Shown here in pieces: positions 20,269-32,219 of a stretch of DNA of 64,000 nt. Below the pieces are notes generated by a model. The model searched no databases and was not told the DNA's origin. It saw nothing but the letters and a program-made list of their open reading frames with translations. How positions within the stretch are numbered: position 1 is the stretch's first letter; every line of letters starts with the position of its first letter. The stretch comes from Stomoxys calcitrans (taxonomy: Eukaryota > Arthropoda > Insecta > Diptera > Muscidae). Position numbers and translations under genes: made by a program. The stretch is from contig NC_081552.1 of the NCBI RefSeq assembly GCF_963082655.1, positions 128,311,494 through 128,375,493 on the forward strand. Reading direction: 5' to 3'.

Positions 20269-21907
20269 CAGCGGTCAAAAAAAGTATTCATCATTCAATG
20301 TTTTTTTTTTAATAAGTCTACAAAAGACAATTGGAATAAAAACATATTAAACTAATGATGCAGTAGTGCTTGTGTGATATATATGTACACAATTTCATTG
20401 TTTTTAAAGAAAAAAATAGTATTTATTGGAACAAAAAGGGCCATTTTACAGCTGAACACAAAAAATTAAACAGAAAAAGTATTCATCATTCAAAAAAACA
20501 AAAAAATAAATAACATAATTTAAAAAAATTAATACTTTGTTATTCGACCACCGCGTCTTATAACTTCTTTTAAACGGTTTGACATCGATTGGACTAATTT
20601 AGCGGTTATATTTTGGTCTATATTAGTCCATTCCTCCATTATCACCTGTTGCATTTGACTCTTGCCCGAAAAATTGCGCGTTCTCAATTTGCGTTCGAGA
20701 TGTTCCCAAAGATGTTCAATTGGGTTCAAGTCGGGACTTTGAGGAGGAGTTTTAATGACTTTGGGGCAGTTATACAGCATCCACATCTTGGTATTTAAAG
20801 CAGAATGTTTGGGGTCATTATCTTGATAATATTGAAAGTTATTACCAAGCCCAAGTTTTACAGCACTATCTTTTAAATTCCTCTTTAAAATGTCAATGTA
20901 ATACTTATGATCCATTACTCCATTAATAATTTCAAGATTTCCCGCTCCTGAAGCCGCCATACACCCCCAAACCATTAAACCACCTCCACCATGTTTTACA
21001 GTAGCAACTGTGTTTCGTTCTTCAAGCTCTGTATTTGGTTTTCTGTACACTATGACCTTTCCATCGCACCCAAAAAGATTAAACTTGCTCTCGTCTGCAA
21101 AAATGACTGTTTTCCAAAATGATTCGGGCTGTTTTACATACATTTTTGCGAAGTTTAGCCTTTTCACTCGGTTTATTTTATTTATAAAGGGCTTCTTACG
21201 TGCAGTTCTTCCTCTGTAACTATGCCTTTTGAGTGTATTTCGAATTGTTTGTGTAGTAACTTCCTTCCCTTAATATTCCATAGTGTTTTTACGAAGAATG
21301 GTCGCATTTGTCTTCGGAGTTTTCTGAACTTGCCGCACTAGCCAACGCACATCTCCAACTGAAAGTGCTTTTGGTCGACCAGATCTTGGTTTATTGTCAA
21401 CAGTTTTCGTTTCTGTCCACTTTCTGATGATGGATTGTATAGTAGATCGTGGTCTATTTAATATTTCACTGATAGTTTTTTGAGTTAAACCATTCCTGTG
21501 GTGTTTTATTATCAAAACTTTTACCTCATCAGAAACCTCGTTTTGCTTACGACCCATTTTGACAAAAACTATATTTTCAATGAAATTAAATATTTGCTGT
21601 CAAGGGCAAAGCCTCCTTTACTAAATAAAACAGAAAAGGGGGATTCCCAAATAATATTTGAATTTGACTTTGATGATAGCACATCAATGATGAATACTTT
21701 TTTTGTTCTGTTTTTGGTGTTATTATATAAAATTGCATTTTTTGCGCTAATTAAATTTATTTTTTGAATTTATTTTAAAACATATTACGAAAAATAAACT
21801 ATTGCATAAAACTGCATTATTTGTTTACTTTAAATTTTCTTCAATTACCCAAAATAAGTGAATTTATTATCAATTTTGCTAATGATGAATACTTTTTTTG
21901 ACCGCTG
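20269..21907 (-). mobile_element. Tc1-type transposon with IR/DR ends, 1,639 bp
   Basis: Ends are cagcggtcaaaaaaagtatt and its inverse, with TA at 20267-20268 and 21908-21909. Inner copies of the repeat occur at 20471-20497 (cagaaaaagtattcatcatt) and, inverted, at 21683-21710. Two repeats per end is the IR/DR layout known from several Tc1/Tc3-like elements. It sits inside family B ORF1; the same sequence is uninterrupted near 26190. It carries one transposase gene on the minus strand. Confidence 0.93.
20529..21557 (-). pseudogene. Tc1-type transposase (DD34E), single in-frame stop
   Basis: The gene encodes 342 residues, the normal length for Tc1 transposases. Residues 5-45 form the first helix-turn-helix (RNGLTQKTISEILNRPRST), the GRP motif is at 60-62, and the catalytic triad is Asp155 (FADESKF), Asp246 (YYQDNDPKH) and Glu281 (LNPIEHLWE), with 34 residues between the last two. 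The glycine-rich GGGGLMVWGC box is present. The frame is continuous from the ATG at 21557 except for one TAA at codon 96 (21270-21272). I see no other damage. The ends also look complete, so this copy is recently inactivated or is still read through at low level; I infer the former. Confidence 0.92.
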
Positions 21908-21909
21908 TA

Positions 21910-22500
21910 TGCAATATTCGTACTTAACTCTGGCTGCCTAGCAGACCTCAACAAGTCTAAAGAAGTTGTATCCTACGGATTTAACAAGTTGAAACTGAAG
22001 ACCTATAGAAACGTTGGGGTTGGAGAATTAGGAGACAACTCAGCTGTTGTTGCTGAACACTTGCCTGAGGAACTATGGACCACATCGCCTAAGTCTGGCG
22101 GATTGCAGGAGACTAAAAATCCCCCTGTCACAATCGAGACAGGAGGGGATGGCATCGGATGGTCATCCAGTTGGACTGGGCTCAAGGTGTGCACAGCGGG
22201 GAAGCACGGATCTCAAAAAGTACTTCGACAGCAGCAGCTATTGAAGCATCTTAAGTGAAATCGTCCACACCGCAAGTGTCCAGTGTCCTGAGGAAGAGTG
22301 ATACCACAGCTTTCTCACCTGCCCCTGGATGCGTACGGAAGCTCATCACGACAAGATCTAACGAAACTTGTGAGGATGAACTCCTGGTGGAATCAGAAGA
22401 CGAGGCTAACACAACAGTGGTGGAAGTTCTCAATCCTGACTATGGTCCGGTTCCCGCAGTTGAATCTCCACCATTGAAAGGCCGCTTTAGCGGCACTAAA
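21910..22500 (+). pseudogene. Family B LINE ORF1, second segment
   Basis: Continuation after the Tc1 element: AIFVLNSGCLADLNKS-type peptide, then a Pro/Ser-rich, acidic tail (SNETCEDELLVESEDEA) ending near 22480. It aligns with 26200-26760 and 57560-57950. There is no zinc knuckle. Frameshifts interrupt it. Confidence 0.7.
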
Positions 22501-25110
22501 AGTCCTCATTACTGCCTGGCTTCTCTATATATGGCACATGATTCAGAGATGCCGCCTTCAAACCTTAAGTCGCTGGTTGAAGCCACTTCTGTTGGGAAGA
22601 AGAGCCTCATTGTAGGAAGTGTCAACGAAAGGATGTCAACAAAGGGGATGAACTGCTTATCGAATATATTATAACAAGCAATCTGGCGATTTGAAATAAA
22701 GGGGATAAACCGACCTTTATAACCAGGAACAGGCAGGAGGCACTACCTTTGTATCGGAAGATATAAGTGGAAGAATATGCGACTGGGATGGATTGGATGA
22801 CCACAGCTTCTCTGATCATCGTTATATTAGTTTCAGCCTTGGAGAAAATACTGAAGTAGTGGTCCCTCGGCTAAACAAAAGAAATGCGGATTGGGATAAA
22901 TTTCGGCACAAATTCTGCACGTCTACCCCTTCTAGACCAGAAAAGGATGTGGAAACTACGGAGGATATAGACATAGTGGTCAAGCGGATCACGAAGGCCT
23001 TGAATGACTCGCTTGTGTTAGCATGTCCTAGAGCCAAGCCAAGGGGCAAACAGCTACCGCCATGGTGGATCCCAAAGCTGGTTAGTCTAAGGAAGAACTG
23101 CAGAAAACATTTCAGCAGAGCAAAAGCCACGAGAGCAGCACACAATTGGGACATCTATTAGACTGAGTTAAGAAGATATAAAGGCGACCTTAGTAAGGTT
23201 CAGAAAAAATTTTGGATAAAATTCTGCAGCTCCGTGGAGGATACATCTGAGGCCTCTAGGCTAAGGAAGATTCTGTCCTCGAGACCTATTACGTTGGGGT
23301 ATATTCAGAAGTCAGAGAATGTATGGACAATGTCTAGTGAGAAAACACTAGAACTACTTGTTAATACACATCTCCCGGAAAATTCTCCAACGGACAACGT
23401 GGCGACAGAAGAGGTTGTCCCTGATATGCATTCGCCGGATGCTCTTGTAAAATTGTGACTGAGCCGAAAATCCTTTGGGCAATAAGAAGTTTCGACTTCT
23501 TTAAGTCGCCAGGTCCTGATGATGTATCACCGGATGAATTACAAGCTGTGTCTGATAGACTGGTTCCCTGGCTTAGGGAGATATACTCTGCTTGTATGTC
23601 ATATATACCTGTGGGAAGGAGGGACACAAAGGGCATTTTCATTCGGAAAGCAGGAAAACCTTACCACAGTAAGGCGAAAGATTCTCGTCCTATTAGTCTG
23701 TCATCATTTATGTTGAAGACTCTTGAGAGGTTGATAGAAACATCTCCCAGGTCAAAGTATCCTGGAGATCGCCTGTCGAGGCAGCAGCATGCATATAGTA
23801 AATGCAAATCCACTGAGACAACCCTTCGCGACAAAGTCGGCCACATAGAGGATTCTCTCGCTGTCAGAGAAATATAAAATGTAGCATTTCTTCACATTTG
23901 TAAAACCGTCGTTAATCATGGACGAGTTGGAGTTTCTAGGCATCAACACTACTTTAAATCCAACATCTTGGAAAAGGCAAGAAAGGCAACGCTTGCCCTA
24001 TGGACCTGCAAGAGAGCTGGGGGCTAAGACTGCGTGTTATGCATTGGGTATATACTGCAGTTATCAGGCCTATAATGCTATATGGTGTTGTGGTCTGGAG
24101 GACTGCGCTTCAAAAGTCCTTGTTTGTGCATCACAGCCGCACTGAGGACGACACAATCTGATGCACTGAATTTAATGCTACATCTTATAACTCTCGACAT
24201 TGTGGTTAGACAAATTGCAGCGGACACTGTGTTATCCTTGATACAATATCCCATGTTCCAGGCAATGTGGATTACACCCTACCTGAGCCGCTTTTTTGAT
24301 AAAAAGTACTGTACCACTATTGCTGATAGAACCGATTGGAACTAAGATATGCCTGATAACAGAAGTAACATGTACTTCTACACGGATTGTTCCAAACTAA
24401 AAGACCAGCCAGCCATTAAATCCCTGGAGAACGTATTTCGGAATACAAAAACCGCCCTCGACTGTCGCAGATCTCTCAATGAGATATCTCAACAGAGATA
24501 TCCCAGGGAATTGTAAAGCGGACGAGCTTGCGAGGCTAGGAACAACCCTACACATTCCAAGGATACTGGAATCTGTGGGTACGCTTCTAGCCACATGTCA
24601 GCTATGTTTTCAGGACCAGGCCCGAAGGACAACGTATGATAGATGGTAACAAAGAGGGGGCTGTGAGCATTCCAAAACTATGTGGCTAAATCTAGATTTG
24701 AAGAGGTCTTCCGCTTTACTGTCATTGGCTAGAACAGACGTCTCAGTCGTTGTCTCCGTCATGACAGGTCGCTGTCTAATCGGAAAACATGCTAACAGAC
24801 TGAAGGTTGCCAGCAACAACTTTTGGAGAAGCTGTGAGGACATCGAAGAAGAAGATGATATAGAACACCTTCTGTGTGTATGTCCCGCACTAGCAGTCAG
24901 AAGGAATTCCACTTTAGGTTATCATTTCTTTGAGAACCTGCCTAATTTAGAGGATATTAACACTCGCAGTTATTGGGCATTTTAAAGCGACCTGGATTGT
25001 TCAGCGGTAGAAACTAGAAGGCATCTTCCTTCTTCTGTTCCGGTGGGATCACAATGGACGAAAACGTCTAAGTGAGTCTAATGGCAGACTACCACTTAAA
25101 CCTCACCTAA
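22500..25110 (+). pseudogene. Family B LINE ORF2, endonuclease to 3' end, degenerate
   Basis: ORF2 of an RNase H-bearing LINE of the I/LOA group, in several frames. Endonuclease remnants: SLYMAHDSEMPPSNL, GRICDWDGLDDHSFSDHRYISF. Linker: SLRKNCRKHFSRAKATR. RT: FFKSPGPDDVSPDELQA, SRPISLSSFMLKTLERL, QQHAYSKCKSTETTL; the YADD core is lost. RNase H remnants: FYTDCSKLK, DQPAIKSLENVFRNTKTAL. C-terminus: MTGRCLIGKHANRL and HLLCVCPALAVRRN. The 3' UTR (gatcacaatggacgaaaacg) ends in a cacctaac tail near 25105. Confidence 0.8.
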
Positions 25111-25599
25111 CATAAACAAATATAAACATGTTAAAATAATAAGAAAAACCTAAAAATCATTGCTTCTGGATGGCGACTATAATTTTTGTTTGCTTAAATG
25201 ATATCGTAATCGAGAAACTCACAGTGGTATAGAATAAAAAACCATTTGAGAGTAGCAGAATTCAATTTAAATTTTCGTTTTTAGAAAATGTGCAATTTTT
25301 CCCCAATTTTTGGAATGAATGTCGGAGGAATAAATGTGTAAAAACAAAATAAATAGGAAAAAATAACAAATAGACATATGTATTTTAATAAATGTCTTTC
25401 TGTTAGTTTGAATTTTCTTAATTCTTTTCTTTTGTTGATTTAAGAATCCTAAAAAACAAAGAAAGCAAGAACCCAAAATCCCCTTTTCGGTCAAATATGG
25501 TTTCCAAATCGGTATTTTTAAGTAAATTGATATGTGGATTCTACAAATATTTTTGGTTCCAAGAATATTTTGCATGCGTTTAGGAGACATATAAGACTC
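25111..25599. other. AT-rich, no gene seen
   Basis: A/T-rich DNA between two family B copies. Frames here encode low-complexity Lys/Phe/Ile-rich peptides without a recognisable motif. Confidence 0.5.
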
Positions 25600-26760
25600 T
25601 CACTAATTGGGAGAGAGACTCCCTAAATTGAGCTCGGGGATTCGCTGCACAGGCTTCCCAAAGACTACACGTCTAGATTCGGAAACTGCACCGCAGTTAG
25701 CCGAAAGGCTGAAGTCACCTGGAGGGCATCCCATGCCTAAAAGACCTAGCGCGAACAATAGTAAGATGGGTCCAAGAACTCTTTCTAATGTCGCTAGAGA
25801 CAGTTTGGTGATGACAGTTGTCGACAAGGGAGAAGAGCAGGGCTGCATACATACCTAGGAATAATTGGAGTGTGATAATCAATGGACTGTCATCAGTATA
25901 CTCCGATGTCCTTGCGGAATTTCCTCGGTCTCCTCCAGTTTGTGACGATGCAGGCTGGTATCGGGGCAAATGTATCGTTATGCTCTAAAAAGGAATGGTG
26001 ATACCTGGTCAGGTGCAACACTAGATTTAATCAAAAAGGAATATATTTCTTCTTACTCAAAAGCGCATACTTGGATACCAAGGATTCACTCAGATCCTGA
26101 ATCGATACTTGGAAGGCTAAGAGAATGTAATCCCAATCTTCAACCACCAACTGGTAGATTGGAGGAGGCTGATGGTGACCGGAGACATGCAATATTCGTA
26201 CTAAACTCCGGCTGCCTAGCAGACCTCAACAAGTCTATAGGACTTGTATTCTACGGATTCAACAAGTTAAAACTGAGATCTATAGAAACGTTGGGGTTGG
26301 AGAATTAGGAGACGATTCAACGGTGTTGCTGAACACTTGCCTGAGGAACTATCGACCACATCGCTAAGGTCTGGCGGATTGCAGGAGACTGAAAATCCCC
26401 CTGTCACAATCGAGACAGGAGGGGATGGCATCGAAACGGGACCCAACAAGCCCTGTGTGGGTGGGTCATCCAGTTGGACTGGGCTCAAGGTGTGCGCCAG
26501 TGGAGAAGCACGGAACTCAGAAAGAAGGTCGGCAGCAGCAGCTAGTAAAGAATTAAGGAGGAATCGTCCACACCGCAAGTGTCCAGTGTCCTGAGGAAGA
26601 GTGCTTCCACTACATTCTTACCTGCTCCTGGTGCGTACGGAAGCTCATCATGGCACGATCTAACGAATCTTGTGAGGATGAACTCCTAACACAAAAGTGG
26701 TGGAAGTTCTGAATCCTGACTATGGTTTGGTTTCTACACACAAATCTCCACCTTTGTAAA
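25600..26760 (+). pseudogene. Family B LINE ORF1, second copy (best preserved)
   Basis: The frame at 25607-25858 (KSPGGHPMPKRPSANNSKMGPRTL in two parts) is the Pro/Ser-rich start. A shift then leads to NNWSVIINGLSSVYSDVLAEF and VCDDAGWYRGKCIVML, and a further frame to WIPRIHSDPESILGRLRECN, LNSGCLADLNKSIG. The 'DDAGWYRG' then 'WIPR' layout resembles the DUF4780 domain seen in ORF1 of some insect LINEs; that link is from memory. The protein has no zinc knuckles. Confidence 0.7.
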
Positions 26761-27253
26761 GCCGCTTCGGCGGCACTGAACGTCCTCCTGATGGCAGGGG
26801 GATTTATCGTGGATCTTATCCAGGAACCATGGGTATGTCGAGGAATGTTCGTGGACTAAGAATTTCGGGATTTAAACTACTCAAGGATACGAGGAATAGG
26901 AGACATACGAGCCTGTATTCTTGCAAGGAGTAGTCTAAATGCATTTCTTTTTCTGTCGCTAAGCACTGCAGATTAAGTAGTAGCCAGCCTTGAAATAAAC
27001 AAGTCTCATTGCTGGCTGACTTTCCTATATATGGCACACGATTCAGATATTTCGTCTTTAAACTTTAGTGGCTGGTTGAAGCCGCTTCTGTAGGGAAGAA
27101 GAGCTTCATTCCGGCACTGACAGTCAGAAGGAGTTCCGCTTTAGGTTCTCATTTCTTTGAGAACCTGTCTGATTTAGCAGATGTGAACATTCGCAAGTTG
27201 TTTGGGGTTTCTAAAGCGATCTAGATGGTTCGACGGTAGGAACTGGAAGGCAT
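26761..27253 (+). pseudogene. Family B ORF2 with endonuclease fused to C-terminus by a large deletion
   Basis: The endonuclease start (GGFIVDLIQEPWVCRG) and YMAHDSD block are followed at about 27110 directly by the C-terminal PALTVRRSSALGSHFFENL. The whole RT and RNase H, about 2 kb in the other copy, is missing. The 3' UTR then continues to 27253, is interrupted by family C, and resumes at 30546. Confidence 0.75.
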
Positions 27254-27276
27254 CTTCCTTGTTGTTGTTGTTGTAG

Positions 27277-28660
27277 CAGTTTTTTGTGTTATATCTTTCG
27301 TCTGCTTGATTCTGTTGAGTGTCAAGACCCAGGAACTCTGCGGCTATGATGGGGTGCGTCCACAGGATTCTGGGTCTGAGTCGAGTGGGTCTGGCCGGGC
27401 AGTTAAACAGGTGACATGTATCGTGCGGTCCCTGGTTACAATCGGGACATATATCTTGCACGTCGGCATCAATCCTAGCTCTGTGGGAATTGAGGCGGCT
27501 GCATCTGCCGGAACGTAATTGAGCCAGAACTACTCTGGTTTGCCGGGGGAGGTCGATTTCTTCGGTTGCAATGGGTGGCGGTCGTTCTCCAAGGACTACA
27601 TTCACTCGGTAGCCAATTACCGCGTCTGCTACCGTGTCTGCATGAATGTTGTTCAGACCCGCTTGATATGCCGCTTGATCTAGAGGTTCTCTCTTGTAGC
27701 GCTGAACCTCACGTTCTAGATCGTATAGATCTACCTTAAGGCTTCTGGGCGGTGGGTATCTATCCACAAGATGATGATTTGGATGATTTCTGCGATAACA
27801 GCCCAAGAGGTATTGCTTAGACAGCATGTAGTTATGTCTTTGCACTGGTAGGATCTTTGTCTCCTGATGTGGACCACATGAGAACTGAGGAGACAGCCCG
27901 TCGCAGTTCGGAGGGCGGCATTCTGACAGATCTAAATATTATTCCACTGCGTGTCACAAAGTTGACGTGACCACACTGGCGCTGCATAACTTACCACAGA
28001 CCGGCCAGTTGCTTTGTACGTGGTCAACAAGGTTTCTTTGTCTGCACCCCAAGTGCTGCCAGCGAGTGACTTGAGAACCTTGTTTCTACTTTTGACTTTA
28101 TTGCAGATTGCTGTGGCATGTGGGGAGAAAGTGTAGGAGCTGTCAAATGTGACGCCAAGTATTTTGGGACACTTGATGGTCGGAATCATTTCTCCATCGA
28201 CCATCACAGTCAGCTCAGTATTCACTTCAAGCGTATTTGTAGTGAACAATGTGGCTGAAGATTTGGTGGCAGATTTCTTGCAGCGGAATATGAGGTAAGT
28301 TCGTTGAGGTAGACTTTCAACCTATCGCAGATGTCAATAATGGGTTGGGGCCTGATGCCATGATCGTACAATCGTCCGGATATGGACCGTCCTATCACGT
28401 GGCCTGGGCTGATTGAAGCCACGGCAAATGTGTGCGTTGATGGCATACAAAGCTGTTATTGTGCTATGCAGTCTTCGAAATCCATGTTGATGCCCGGCGA
28501 ATGGAAATCCTCCTACGAGGCTCGGGAGGAGTAATGCCCAAAGCGCTTTTGCTATTGGTGAGAGAAGGGATATCTGTCTGTACGACTCCCCCAAAGTCGG
28601 GTCCTTTCAGGCTTCAGTAGCGGGATCAATCTGCCCATTTTCCAGACATCGGGAACTATA
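27277..28660 (-). pseudogene. Family C ORF2: damaged RT and C-terminal domain
   Basis: RT pieces are ESYRQISLLSPIAKALWALL, HQHGFRRLHSTITALYAINA and, after a jump, CPKILGVTFDSSYTFSPHAT and SLAGSTWGADKETLLTTYKA. The sequence between, which should hold the catalytic YADD, is missing, probably by deletion near 28440-28260. The last frame (27174-27845) includes NHHLVDRYPPPRSLKVDLYD and ICPDCNQGPHDTCHLFNCP, a zinc-finger-like C-terminus typical of Jockey-type fly elements. There is no RNase H. Confidence 0.82.
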
Positions 28661-28667
28661 AGATTGT

Positions 28668-30161
28668 TCAAAGACAGGTTGAGGACAGTGGTAGGTGCTC
28701 AACTATAGGTGAATCCAGATCCTTCAACATCAATGAAGAGATTCCGTCGGGGCCCAACGCCTTAGATGATTTGGCGCCACAGATGACATTCGTAACTTCG
28801 CCCACGGAAAATTGTGATGGCTGTTCATTGGCTCGGAGACCACGAATACGGCGAATAGCTCTCCTCCTTGCCCTGTCTCTCTCGGGATGCACAATAAATT
28901 GACGGTTGAACAACCTGGCGCATCGCTTCGGATCAGTCACGGTTATCTCGCCAAAAGTGACTGAGGTCCCGTCGTCCTGTCTACCGGGGTTCGAGAGTGA
29001 CTTAACAGTGGCCCATAGTTTGCCTACACCGGTGCCTAAGTTACATTGCTCCAAGTGTTCCAGCCACAAATTCCGCTTATGTTCGTTGACTACCCTGTTT
29101 ATTTCCAGATTCACCTTGCTGATTCTGGGGTTAGCGGGGTCCATAGCACGAATCCCATCACGCTCGTCTGCGAGTACCACTGCCTGCGCCGGGAAATTGG
29201 GTCGCACTTGGGGTATTCGACCGGCTGGTACAAAGCGAGCGGCTGCTGCGTTGATGATGTCTCGGAATTTCCTCTCGGCCACAAGCACATCAGAGGGGGG
29301 TGGCAGTTCATTGAAGCGGCGATTGGTATACTCTCTGAAGGCAGTCCAATTGGCCTTCTTGTAACTGATGAACGTCCGGCGCTCAGAGGTTATGAAGTCG
29401 GGTGGTCGGTCGATGGTGAGGATTATGGGGAGGTGGTCTGACCCCAAAGAGATGACGGCTTGCCAGGATACGTCACTCAGGAGATCAGGGGATGCGATTG
29501 AGATGTCTGGCGAGCTGCTGCACCTCCCCGTAATCCTAGTGGGGGCATTCTTATTCACCGTGCAAAACGTGGAGCTATCTATCTGCTCTGCCAAAGCCAT
29601 GCCACGCTGGTCGTTACTTAGGGGATAATGCTATGACGTGTGATGTGCATTAAAATCCCCCAGATCCAGACGATTATGGCCAGATAGCAACCCACTTATG
29701 TCGGGGCTGTAGGCCTGGCCATTAATCGGGACACAGCTACCAACCGGCGGTATATACACGTTGTATATCTCTATCTCGGCAGTACCAGACCTGACTGCTA
29801 CCCCCATACATTCCATGTAGGGGTCACTAGCGTCAAGCGCAGGCGAGATAGGTCTATACTGCACGGAATGGTGTATAATGAAGGACAATCCCCCACCTCC
29901 ATTCCTTGAGCGATCCTTATGTAGCACATTGTAACAGTGACAACTATGCAAGCTGCAGGTGTTGGTCAGCTTTGTCTCCTGGATCGCTGCGTCCGATATG
30001 CTCTTCCGACTCATAAAGTCTACGATCTCATCGATCTTGCCACGCAGTCCGTTGCAGTTTAACTGCAAGAACGATACACTTCCCGGCACTGGCCTGGCAA
30101 TAGCAGGGCTAGGATGCTGTCGTTGTGTAAATTGCCGTACGGGAGAGGTCGGCGGGGTCAC
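28668..30161 (-). pseudogene. Family C ORF2: endonuclease and RT N-terminus, one stop
   Basis: Two adjoining frames cover the AP endonuclease and the linker. 29631-30161: SVSFLQLNCNGLRGKIDEI, SDAAIQETKL (catalytic Glu), RNGGGGLSFIIHHSV, and DFNAHH. After a stop at about 29631, 28668-29600 continues in the same protein: SLGSDHLPIILTI, SYKKANWTAFREY and the RT start SKALGPDGISSLMLKDL. The region is otherwise well preserved, so this copy was inactivated recently. Confidence 0.85.
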
Positions 30162-30538
30162 ATACGACGACGTGGGCGCCGAAGGCGACGACGGCGACGC
30201 TTGTGACCCACTGCTGGCTATGTTCGCACAGCACCTTGCGACATAGCCAGTATGACTATACTCCCGTAGTGAAGTTAGGCCAGAGCAAGAACGGAAATGT
30301 ACCCAACTCCATGCACCGGTTACACCTCACCGACACCGACCGATGATGAAGGCGATTCTGGCAAACCGAACAGAACCAGGGTCCGGGGTTCGTTTCAATC
30401 CCGGCACGGACCAGAAGCGTGCGGAGAAGGCACTCCGGGATGTGCCTCTCCCATGACGAAAAAAGACGAACACGTACACTGAGGCGGCAGTCCTTGCCGA
30501 TGAGGATTCCATCGGGTCAATCCGATGCGTACAACCGG
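30162..30538 (-). pseudogene. Family C 5' region with zinc-finger leader
   Basis: The leader begins with ccggttgtacgcatcggatt and encodes, in shifting frames, a Cys-rich motif WFCSVCQNRLHHRSVSVRCN followed by Cys, resembling the zinc-finger module placed before the endonuclease in Jockey-type fly LINEs, and then a Ser/Pro-rich linker. Frameshifts prevent a continuous reading with the endonuclease. Confidence 0.65.
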
Positions 30539-30545
30539 CTTCCTT

Positions 30546-30640
30546 CTTCTGTTCCTGCGGCATCACAATGGACGAAAATGTGTAAGTGAGACTGATGGCA
30601 GACTGCCACTTAAACTTAACTTAACTTTAACTAAGAATTT
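30546..30640 (+). other. Family B 3' UTR remainder after the family C insertion
   Basis: Sequence cttctgttcctgcggcatca onward matches the end of the family B copies at 25035-25105 and continues to an aacttaacttaactttaact tail. Confidence 0.8.
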
Positions 30641-32210
30641 GTAAGCTCAGAAGCTTATGCCTACGAAATTATCAAAAGAAACATGAGACCGTTCATGCTT
30701 GTAATTTGAACCCCTACACTGAAGAAAAACGCTTCATTGCATCAATGAACGGTTTCATTAATTTTCTTTTTTTCATTGATGCAACGAAAACTTACGTTAT
30801 TTCAAAGTTAATGATCTTTGGCTTCATTAAATGAATGAAATGTATTTCACGGTAGAATGAAACCATTTATTTATGAAAAAAAAAATTAATGAGATAATTA
30901 AGTAATTGTAAATAGGTTAGTAATAATTTAGTAATTGTAAATAAATTAAGTAATTGTAAATTAAGTAATTGTAAATACTAGGCATATAAAACTTTTAAGC
31001 AACAAATGGCGGAAAATCATAAGATTTGTTTAATTTAATGCGCCACAAGTTAACGAAATAAGCTTCATGAACTTAATAAAACGATCCACTTAGTTCTTCA
31101 AACTTATTTTAAAAAATTCGACAAAAAAATATATTTAAAAAAAAAATAAATTTGGTTTTTAAATACTTTTAAATTTAATTTAATTGAGAGTCTTATTGCT
31201 TTGCAGTAATATATGGCAATCCACTGAAATATTTGCAACCCCAGGTTCGAATCCCTCCGCTATCCAATTTTTTGTTTTTTTAATTTTTGTTTAGAAAATT
31301 CGGCGCAAAAAATATATATTTCCTTTTTCCAAATATGGTTTCTACACTTTTTTTAATTTAAATGAGAAACTCATTGCTGTGCATAAATATATTGCATGAC
31401 ACTGACATATTTGCAAGCCCGCCGCTTAATTTTAATTTATTTTTCCTCAAATTTATTTAAGAAAATTCGGCGTAAACTGATATGTATTTTTTACTAATTT
31501 TTTTTAATTTAATTTCATTGAGAAAAAATGTCTGCCGTCCAGTAAAGCTGCTTATTGAGTTATTTCATTATTCGGAAAGTGATGTAGGTAAGCTAGAGGA
31601 CGCATGGAAGACTGCCAAACATGAGATTATGAGTTCAAATCACCTCGACCACAAAATTAGTTTAAATTGAATTAAATTGTTTACTAGAGGAAATGACAGA
31701 AAAAGAATCGAGAGAGCAAAGCTATAAAACGAACAAAGAAAAAGAAGCGCGCGCAAAACGACAAAAATAAAAATCTAACCAACCATCAAAGGTGGTGGGG
31801 TCGAGAATGAAACTATTTCATTGCATAAATGAAATGATTTCATTACTCCAAAGAAAAATGTTCATAACATAAATGAATTTCTTCATTGTATCAATGCAAA
31901 TATATCATTGCAAATAAGAATATATTTCATTAATTTCACGTTAATGAAACTCAATGAAACTTTGGTCAATTATGCAATGAAGCCCTACGTTAGCTCAAAA
32001 TCCATGACGAATTTTATTGATACAACGTAAGGTTTCATTTTTGTCACGAAGCTTTTCCTTTCAGTAAACGATTTTAGAAAGTTGAATAACTTCCAGTCGA
32101 AAACAACTTGATTCGAATATTGGGTAAACCCACAAGTCTGAAAAATTAGGCAAAAGCACGTATCTGGTCGGTAAAATCACTTATTTCTGGTGGAAACTTA
32201 AATTACAATG
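30641..32210. other. AT-rich non-coding block, possible MITE with internal repeats
   Basis: No coding frame is convincing. The left edge (actgaagaaaaacgcttcat, 30719) and the right edge (rc actgaaaggaaaagcttcgt, ending 32065) are imperfect inverted matches, and both flanks are rich in 'ttcattgcat' motifs, suggesting a degenerate inverted-repeat element of about 1.35 kb. Inside, 'gaaaattcggcg' recurs near 31115, 31293 and 31460 in units of about 170-180 bp. A short 'gtaattgtaaat' tandem lies at 30897-30980. Confidence 0.4.
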
Positions 32211-32219
32211 TTAACCTCA

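Larger units (their letters stand above)
27261..30538 (-). mobile_element. Family C (Jockey-type) LINE, 3,278 bp, both ends present
   Basis: The element is inserted in a family B 3' UTR with the target duplication cttcctt at 27254-27260 and 30539-30545; the unoccupied site is at 25026-25042. The 5' end (minus) is ccggttgtacgcatcgg and the 3' end is a (CAA)n tail at 27261-27275. It encodes a zinc-finger leader, an endonuclease and an RT whose core is deleted. Confidence 0.92.

Noticed and set aside
28906..29628. Plus-strand frames opposite the family C endonuclease
   Set aside because: Antisense shadows; the minus strand carries clear endonuclease and RT motifs.
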